This document shows positions 58,714 through 64,000 of a stretch of DNA of 64,000 nt, piece after piece (positions within the stretch are counted from its first letter, which is position 1; the number at the start of each line of letters is the position of its first letter). The notes under the pieces are model-generated. The model did no database searches. It was not told where the DNA came from and saw nothing but the letters and a program-made list of their open reading frames with translations. Origin of the DNA: Ramlibacter paludis (lineage in GTDB: Bacteria > Pseudomonadota > Gammaproteobacteria > Burkholderiales > Burkholderiaceae_C); assembly GCF_022012305.1 (NCBI RefSeq), contig NZ_JAKLTM010000003.1, forward strand, positions 558,001 to 622,000. The letters run 5' to 3'. The position numbers and the translations under genes are program-made.

Positions 58714-59969
58714 CGCAGTCCCTCGCGCAGAAGCTGGTGGCCCGCGCCGCGGGGCGGGACAGCGTGCGCGTGGGCGAGATCGTGACGTGCAAGGTCGACC
58801 TTGCCATGTTCCACGATTCGTCCGGGCCCCGCCGCCTGCAGCCGATGCTGGAGCAGCTGGGCGCCGGGCTCTGGGACAAGTCACGCATCGTGCTGGTGAT
58901 GGACCACTACGTGCCGGAACGCAGCGACGACGCCCGCCGCATCGTGCGCATCGCGCGCGACTGGGCGCGCGACCAGCAGCTGCCGCACGTGTACGACTCG
59001 GTCGGCATCTGCCACGTGGTGGTGCCGCAGCACGGCCACATCCGGCCCGGCCTGTTCTGCGTAGGCGGCGATTCGCATTCGCCCACCGGCGGCGCCTTCG
59101 GCGCCTACATGTTCGGCGTGGGCAGCACCGAAATGCTGGGCGTGGTGACCACCGGCGAGATCTGGGTGCAGGTGCCGCGGACGATCCGCATGCGCTGGGA
59201 CGGCCGGCTGGCCGCCGGCGTGGCGGCCAAGGACATGATGCTGGCCATGATCGCCCGCTTCGGCATGAACGGCGGCGCCTGGCAGGCGGTGGAGTTCGCG
59301 GGCGAGGCCGTGCGCGCGCTGCCCATGCACGAACGCATGACGCTGGCCAACATGAGCGCGGAGCTCGGCGCGCAGGTGGGCCTGGTGGCGCCGGACGAAG
59401 TGACGCGTGCCTGGCTCGCCGAGCACGGCGCCCCCGGCGTGGACATCGCGCCCTGGCATTCGGACCCGGACAGCTGGGACGAGGAGCATGCCTTCGATGC
59501 CGGCGCGCTGGCCCCGCAGGTCGCGGCGCCCTTCAGCCCCGCCAACGCCGGCCCGGTGCAGGACCACGCGGGCACGGCCATCCAGGCGGCCTACATCGGC
59601 GCCTGCACCGGCGCCAAACTGGAAGACCTGCGCTTCGCGGCGCAGGTGCTGCGCGGGCGCCATGTCGCCGCCGGGGTGCGCCTGCTGGTGGCGCCGGCCA
59701 GCCACGCCGACCGCGACACCGCGCTGGCCGAAGGAACCCTGCAGGCCCTGACGGACGCCGGCGCACAGCTGCTCCCCAGCGCCTGCGGCGTCTGCGCCGG
59801 CTATGGCGACAGCTTCGGAGCCGGTGAAACCGTCATCTCCAGCACCGCGCGCAACTTCAAGGGCCGCATGGGCCCGGCCAGCACGCAGGTCTACTTGGCC
59901 TCGCCCTATACGGTCGCCGCATCGGCGCTGGCGGGACGCATTGCCGATCCGCGCGAGGTGCTCGCATGA
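58710..59969 (+). CDS. Aconitase-family hydratase, large subunit (LeuC-like)
   Basis: This is a 419-residue iron-sulfur hydro-lyase subunit. The GGDSHSPTGGAFGAY block and three cluster cysteines are visible: one in IGACTGAK (about residue 299) and a Cys-x-x-Cys pair in SACGVCAGYG (about 358 and 361). It pairs with the small subunit encoded next. Members of this two-subunit group include 3-isopropylmalate dehydratase, homoaconitase and dimethylmaleate hydratase. The operon context is catabolic, so leucine synthesis is unlikely. I infer hydration of a substituted maleate. It overlaps the receptor gene upstream and the small-subunit gene downstream by 4 bp each. Confidence 0.9.
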   Translation: MTQSLAQKLVARAAGRDSVRVGEIVTCKVDLAMFHDSSGPRRLQPMLEQLGAGLWDKSRIVLVMDHYVPERSDDARRIVRIARDWARDQQLPHVYDSVGICHVVVPQHGHIRPGLFCVGGDSHSPTGGAFGAYMFGVGSTEMLGVVTTGEIWVQVPRTIRMRWDGRLAAGVAAKDMMLAMIARFGMNGGAWQAVEFAGEAVRALPMHERMTLANMSAELGAQVGLVAPDEVTRAWLAEHGAPGVDIAPWHSDPDSWDEEHAFDAGALAPQVAAPFSPANAGPVQDHAGTAIQAAYIGACTGAKLEDLRFAAQVLRGRHVAAGVRLLVAPASHADRDTALAEGTLQALTDAGAQLLPSACGVCAGYGDSFGAGETVISSTARNFKGRMGPASTQVYLASPYTVAASALAGRIADPREVLA

Positions 59970-60463
59970 GCGGGCCGCATCGCGTCTGGAAACTGCCGGC
60001 GCAGGTGGACACCGACGCGCTGGCGCCGGGCAGCTGGATGCAGCACGGCATCGACGTCATCGCGCAGCACTGCCTGGAGTCGCTGCGGCCCGATTTCGCT
60101 GCGGGCGTGCAGCCGGGCGACGTGGTGGTGGCCGGCGCGGACTTCGGCATCGGCTCCTCGCGCGAGCAGGCCGCCGCCGCCTTGCGCCACCTTGGCGTGG
60201 CCGCCGTGATCGCGCCCTCCTTCGCCGGCCTGTTCTTCCGCAATGCCTTCAACCTCGGCCTGCTGCTGCTCACCTGTCCGGGCTGCGAACGCATCGCCGA
60301 AGGCGAGTCCATCACGCTGGACGCCGCCACGGGACGCGTCACCCGCGCCAATGGCGAAGTGCTGCAGGCCGATCCCATTCCACCTTTCCTGCTCGCCATG
60401 GTGCAAGCCGGCGGGCTGCTGCCCCAGTTGAAAAGCCGATTCGCAACGAGGACTTCACCGTGA
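59966..60463 (+). CDS. Aconitase-family hydratase, small subunit (LeuD-like)
   Basis: This 165-residue swivel-domain subunit completes the LeuC-like enzyme. The substrate-recognition loop GADFGIGSSREQAAAAL and the VIAPSFAGLFFRNAFNLGL block are intact. It begins with a VDTDALAPG segment replacing the canonical substrate-specifying N-terminal motif of LeuD, consistent with a different substrate. Its stop overlaps the GTG of the amidohydrolase gene (GTGA). Confidence 0.92.
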   Translation: MSGPHRVWKLPAQVDTDALAPGSWMQHGIDVIAQHCLESLRPDFAAGVQPGDVVVAGADFGIGSSREQAAAALRHLGVAAVIAPSFAGLFFRNAFNLGLLLLTCPGCERIAEGESITLDAATGRVTRANGEVLQADPIPPFLLAMVQAGGLLPQLKSRFATRTSP

Positions 60464-61935
60464 CCGCTCCGCCCTACGACCTCCTGATCAAGAACGTGCG
60501 CGTGGTGCGCCCCCACGGCAACGTGGTGCACGAAGGCGACATCGCCATCCAGGACGGCAAGTTCGCGCGCGTGGCGCCCGCCATCGATGCGACGCTGGCC
60601 AAGGAAGTGCACGACGGCCGCGGGCTGCTGGCCTTCCCCGGCGTGGTCGACGCCCACATGCACAGCGGCATCTATTCGCCGCTGGCCGAGGACGCGGTGA
60701 CCGAGTCCAAGGCCGCGGCCATGGGCGGCGTGACCTCCAGCCTCAACTACTTCCGCACCGGCCAGTACTACCTGAACAAGGGCGGACCGTATGCGGACTT
60801 CTATCCCGAGGTGCTGGAGACCAGCAAGGGCCGCTTCCACGTCGACTACGGCTTCCACCTGGCACCCATGGACAGCACCCACATCGAGGAGATCCCGATG
60901 CTGGTGGAGAAGTACGGCGTGGCCAGCTTCAAGATCTTCATGTTCTACGGCTCGCATGGCCTGCACGGCGCCAGCGACGCGCAGCGCAGCTTCCTCATGA
61001 TCGGCGACGACCAGCGCTACGATTTCGCCCACTTCGAATTCATCATGCGCGGCATCCAGGCCGCCCGCGAGCGCTTCCCCGAGAAGGCCGACCAGCTCTC
61101 GCTGTCGTTGCACTGCGAGACGGCGGAGATCATGACGGCCTACACGAAGATCGTGGAGAAGGACAAGTCGCTGTCGGGCCTGGCGGCCTACAGCGCGTCG
61201 CGGCCGCAGCATTCCGAGGGCCTCGCGGTCTTCATCGCTTCCTACCTCGCCAACGAGACGGCGCTGCCCACCATCAACCTGCTGCACCTGAGCTCGCGCA
61301 AGGCGGTGCAGGCCGCGCTGATGATGGCCGAAACCTTCCCCCACATCGACTTCCGGCGCGAAGTGACCATCGGCCACCTGATGCTGGACATCGATTCGCC
61401 CGCCGCCGAACTGGCCAAGGTGAACCCGCCGATCCGGCCCCGCGCCGACGTCGAATATCTCTGGGAGGCGCTGCTGGCCGGGGAACTGGACTGGGTGGTC
61501 TCCGACCACGCCTGCTGCCGCCACGAAACCAAGATCGCCAAGAGCTACTTCGGCAACATCTGGATGGCCAAGAGCGGCTTCGGCGGCACCGAGTACCTGC
61601 TGCCGGCGCTGGTGAGCGAAGGCACGCGGCGCGGCATGGGTTACAACCACATGGCGAAGGTGACCAGCTGGGCGCCGGCGCAGCGCTTCGGCCTGAACCG
61701 CAAGGGCGACATCGCCGAAGGCTACGACGCCGACCTGGCGCTGGTCGATCCGGCGAAGACCTGGACCATCCACGCCAGCGAATCGCCCTCCACGCAGGGC
61801 TACACGCCTTTCGAGGGGCTGGAGCTGTCGGCGCGGGTGGAAGCGACCTACCTGCGCGGCACCCAGGTCTATGCGCAGGACCGCGGCGTGCTCGGCCAGC
61901 CGCGCGGGCAGTACCTGTTCCGGCCGACCGCTTGA
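60460..61935 (+). CDS. Dihydropyrimidinase/hydantoinase-like amidohydrolase
   Basis: This is a 491-residue cytosolic metal-dependent hydrolase of cyclic amides. The complete metal set is visible: His66 and His68 in VVDAHMH, Lys158 in SFKIFMFYG (the lysine that is carbamylated in this family), histidines in SLHCETAEI and LLHLSS, and the aspartate in VVSDHACCRH. The GTG start overlaps the small-subunit stop and has GAGGA 7 bp upstream. Family members open dihydropyrimidine, hydantoin or lactam rings; enamidase of the nicotinate route is a distant functional parallel. The substrate is unknown, but it should yield the carboxylate used by the neighbouring enzymes. Confidence 0.88.
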   Translation: MTAPPYDLLIKNVRVVRPHGNVVHEGDIAIQDGKFARVAPAIDATLAKEVHDGRGLLAFPGVVDAHMHSGIYSPLAEDAVTESKAAAMGGVTSSLNYFRTGQYYLNKGGPYADFYPEVLETSKGRFHVDYGFHLAPMDSTHIEEIPMLVEKYGVASFKIFMFYGSHGLHGASDAQRSFLMIGDDQRYDFAHFEFIMRGIQAARERFPEKADQLSLSLHCETAEIMTAYTKIVEKDKSLSGLAAYSASRPQHSEGLAVFIASYLANETALPTINLLHLSSRKAVQAALMMAETFPHIDFRREVTIGHLMLDIDSPAAELAKVNPPIRPRADVEYLWEALLAGELDWVVSDHACCRHETKIAKSYFGNIWMAKSGFGGTEYLLPALVSEGTRRGMGYNHMAKVTSWAPAQRFGLNRKGDIAEGYDADLALVDPAKTWTIHASESPSTQGYTPFEGLELSARVEATYLRGTQVYAQDRGVLGQPRGQYLFRPTA

Positions 61936-61942
61936 TGGCCTG

Positions 61943-63277
61943 ATGGCATCGTCGCCGCGCATCGTGCGCACCGGGCACTTCGAGGCGCCGGTCCGGGTGC
62001 CCGTCGCCATCGTCGGCGCCGGCGCCTGCGGCCTCGTGGCGGCGATCGCCTTGCGCGATGCGGGCGTCGACTGCCTGCTGCTGGAACGCGACACGGCGCC
62101 CACCGGGTCGACGGCGCTCTCCTCCGGCTTCATCCCCGCTGCCGGCACGCATGCGCAGGCTGCGCAAGGCATCGCGGACAGCCCGGAAGCCTTTGCAGCG
62201 GACATCCAGCACAAGGCGCGTGGCACGGCCGCGCCGCACCTCGTGCAGGCTTACGCCAATGCCGCCGCGGCGGCGATCGACCGGCTCGCCACGCACGGCC
62301 TGCGCTTCCAGGTCCTCGACAACTTCCTCTATCCCGGCCACACGGTGCACCGCATGCACACGCTGCCGCAGCGCACCGGGGCCGCACTGGTGGCCGCCTT
62401 GCTGGACGCCGCGCAGCGGGCCGGCGCCGATCTCCTCACCTCCGCGCGCGCGGTGGAACTGCACGTGGACGCCGGCGACCGCGTCCTGGGCCTCGCGTTC
62501 GAGCGCCCGGACGGCGCCATTGAACGCGTCGCCTGCGACGCCCTGCTGCTCGCCTGCAACGGCTTCGGCGGCAATGCGACGCTGGTGCGCGAGCTGTTGC
62601 CGGAAATGCGCGATGCGACCTTCGCCGGCCATGCCGGCAACGACGGCAGCGCCATCGTCTGGGGCCAGGCACTGGGCGCGGCGACCGCCGACCTCGGCGG
62701 CTACCAGGGCCACGGCTCGTGGGTCGTGCCGCAAGGCGCGCTGATGACGTGGGCGGTGATGATGGAAGGCGGCGTGCAGCTCAATGCGCGCGGCGAGCGT
62801 TTTCACGACGAGACGGCGGGCTACTCCGAAGCGGCGGTGCAGGTGCTGGCGCAGCCGGGCGGCATCGCCTGGAACGTGTTCGGCGACCGGCAGCTGGCGC
62901 TGGCACGCGAGTTCCCGGATTTCGTCGCGGCGGAAAGTGCCGGTGCGCTGCGGACCGCGCAGGACCGGACTGCGCTGGCACGCATCATCGGCTGCGCGCA
63001 AGACGCGCTCGCCCCCGAGATTGCCCGCTTCGGCCCGCCTTTCCATGCGGTGCGCGTAACCGGCGCGCTGTTCCACACCCAGGGCGGACTCGCCATCGAC
63101 GAACTCTGCCGGGTGCGGCGAGCCGACGGCACCGTCTTCCCCAACCTGCTCGCCGCCGGCGGCGCCGCCCGCGGCGTCAGCGGCAATGCGGTCTGGGGCT
63201 ATCTTTCCGGCAACGGCCTGCTGAGCGCCGTCGCCGGCGGCTGGATCGCCGCCCACACCCTCACGGAGGCTTCATGA
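61943..63277 (+). CDS. FAD-dependent dehydrogenase, fumarate reductase/tricarballylate dehydrogenase-like
   Basis: This is a 444-residue flavoprotein with an N-terminal Rossmann motif VAIVGAGACGLVAAIAL and the FAD-contact block TGSTALSSGFIPAAG. Fumarate-reductase-type segments follow: GVQLNARGERFHDE and a C-terminal GGLAIDELCRVRRADG, PNLLAAGGAARGVSG. Relatives (fumarate reductase flavoprotein, tricarballylate dehydrogenase TcuA, 3-ketosteroid dehydrogenases) insert or reduce a carbon-carbon double bond next to a carbonyl. Here it probably oxidises a succinate-like intermediate to the maleate-like substrate of the LeuCD-like hydratase. The ATG at 61943 lies 7 bp after the amidohydrolase stop. 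Confidence 0.88.
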   Translation: MASSPRIVRTGHFEAPVRVPVAIVGAGACGLVAAIALRDAGVDCLLLERDTAPTGSTALSSGFIPAAGTHAQAAQGIADSPEAFAADIQHKARGTAAPHLVQAYANAAAAAIDRLATHGLRFQVLDNFLYPGHTVHRMHTLPQRTGAALVAALLDAAQRAGADLLTSARAVELHVDAGDRVLGLAFERPDGAIERVACDALLLACNGFGGNATLVRELLPEMRDATFAGHAGNDGSAIVWGQALGAATADLGGYQGHGSWVVPQGALMTWAVMMEGGVQLNARGERFHDETAGYSEAAVQVLAQPGGIAWNVFGDRQLALAREFPDFVAAESAGALRTAQDRTALARIIGCAQDALAPEIARFGPPFHAVRVTGALFHTQGGLAIDELCRVRRADGTVFPNLLAAGGAARGVSGNAVWGYLSGNGLLSAVAGGWIAAHTLTEAS

Positions 63278-64000
63278 AGGAACTGCTGCAACGGCCCCAG
63301 CCGCTGCTGGCCCCCGGCGTCTACGACGCGCTCAGCGCGCTCGCCGCGCAGCAGGCCGGCTTCGAGGCGCTTTACCTGTCCGGTGCGTCCATCGCCTACA
63401 CGCGGCTGGGACGGTCGGACGTCGGGCTCACCACGGCCAGCGAAGTGGCGAACACGCTGGCCAACATCACGGACCGCGTGTCGCTTCCGGTGATCGTCGA
63501 CGCCGACACGGGCTTCGGCAATGCCCTGAACGTGCAGCGGACGGTGCGCGACTTCGAACGCGCGGGCGCCGCCATGATCCAGCTGGAGGACCAGGGCTTT
63601 CCCAAGCGCTGCGGGCACCTCGATGGCAAGACGGTGGTCGCCACCGGCGAGATGGTCGGCAAGCTGAAGGCGGCGCTGGATGCGCGCCGCAGCGCCAGCA
63701 CGCTGGTGCTGGCGCGCACCGATGCGCTGGCGATCGAAGGGCTGGACGCGGCGCTGGAGCGGGCCGAGCGCTACCTGGAATGCGGGGTGGACGCGCTGTT
63801 CATCGAGGCCTTGCGCTCGCCGGAACAGATGCAGGCGGCCTGCGCCCGGTTCGCGTCCCGTGTGCCCCTGCTGGCGAACATGGTGGAAGGCGGGAAGACG
63901 CCGATCCTGAGCGCCGCCGAACTGGGGCGGATCGGCTTCCGGATCGTGATCTTCCCCGGCGGCACGGCGCGGGCGGTGGCGCATACGCTGCAGCGGTACT
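63274..64000 (+). CDS. Isocitrate lyase/PEP mutase family enzyme (partial, cut by window end)
   Basis: The visible 242 residues cover most of the catalytic barrel; the C-terminus lies beyond the window. Magnesium-binding acids sit in IVDADTGFG (Asp76, Asp78), and the catalytic loop is KRCGH with Cys113, which marks lyases of the 2-methylisocitrate/dimethylmalate type over PEP mutase. Such enzymes split a 2-hydroxy-succinate derivative into pyruvate or glyoxylate plus a carboxylate; oxaloacetate decarboxylases also belong here. The ATG overlaps the flavoprotein stop (ATGA). It would act last in the pathway, after the LeuCD-like hydration. Confidence 0.88.
   Translation, partial: MKELLQRPQPLLAPGVYDALSALAAQQAGFEALYLSGASIAYTRLGRSDVGLTTASEVANTLANITDRVSLPVIVDADTGFGNALNVQRTVRDFERAGAAMIQLEDQGFPKRCGHLDGKTVVATGEMVGKLKAALDARRSASTLVLARTDALAIEGLDAALERAERYLECGVDALFIEALRSPEQMQAACARFASRVPLLANMVEGGKTPILSAAELGRIGFRIVIFPGGTARAVAHTLQRY

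Noticed and set aside
58710-60463. leuC and leuD of leucine biosynthesis
   Set aside because: They sit in a catabolic importer operon with a lyase, an amidohydrolase and a flavoprotein, and no leuA or leuB is near. The LeuD-like N-terminus differs from the canonical form.

Overview
The window reads as chromosome of a high-GC betaproteobacterium of the Comamonadaceae (Ramlibacter/Variovorax-like). This rests on protein resemblance and gene style: a PAS kinase/FixJ-type pair next to folD, class 2 pyrD, many Liv-type ABC and Bug-type binding proteins, GTG starts and 4-bp ATGA overlaps. The species is inferred. The DNA is densely coding. No gap exceeds about 160 bp, so there are no long non-coding stretches to describe.

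Layout. (1) 1-8537: a two-component system (kinase and FixJ-type regulator) overlapping folD, then an M3 oligopeptidase, a secreted DUF4124/glutaredoxin-like protein, rpiA (minus strand) and pyrD. (2) 8515-11507, minus strand: a compact unit of MetE-like protein, N-formylglutamate amidohydrolase and L-2-hydroxyglutarate oxidase-like protein. (3) 11645-49114: the outstanding region. One 30,174-bp gene encodes a protein of about 10,057 residues with an LEPR-XLL motif, a DUF4347 domain, matrixin-like zinc motifs and thousands of residues of RTX-type calcium-binding repeats. It fills 47 percent of the window. Four genes follow on the same strand with gaps of 43, 36, 15 and -4 bp: a DUF3467 protein, a GAF-HlyD fusion, a PqqD-like/M50 protease/HlyD fusion and a short SecA-like ATPase. 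A small periplasmic adaptor gene converges on the end of this unit with only 3 bp between stops. No HlyB-type ABC transporter and no TolC are present. I infer a dedicated, non-classical export system for the giant surface protein.

(4) 49188-52226, minus strand: an MFS transporter with an unclear start, a lytic transglycosylase, tRNA-Val(CAC) with its terminator, and dnaQ. (5) 52286-64000, plus strand: a GntR/UTRA regulator with an inverted-repeat operator, then a tightly overlapped catabolic operon. This holds a complete branched-chain-type ABC importer (binding protein, LivH, LivM, LivG, LivF), a Bug/TctC-type binding protein, LeuC/LeuD-like hydratase subunits, a dihydropyrimidinase-like amidohydrolase, a fumarate-reductase-like flavoprotein, and an isocitrate lyase/PEP mutase family lyase cut by the window end.

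How the parts work together. In region 3 the likely logic is synthesis of the giant polypeptide, energising by the SecA-like motor, an inner-membrane platform with two HlyD-like arms (one carrying an embedded site-2-type protease and a PqqD-like recognition domain, the other carrying GAF domains), and folding outside the cell on calcium. In region 5 the likely logic is uptake of a carboxylate or cyclic amide, hydrolytic ring opening, dehydrogenation, hydration and retro-aldol cleavage to central metabolites, under control of the GntR protein. Both schemes are inferences from domain content and operon structure.
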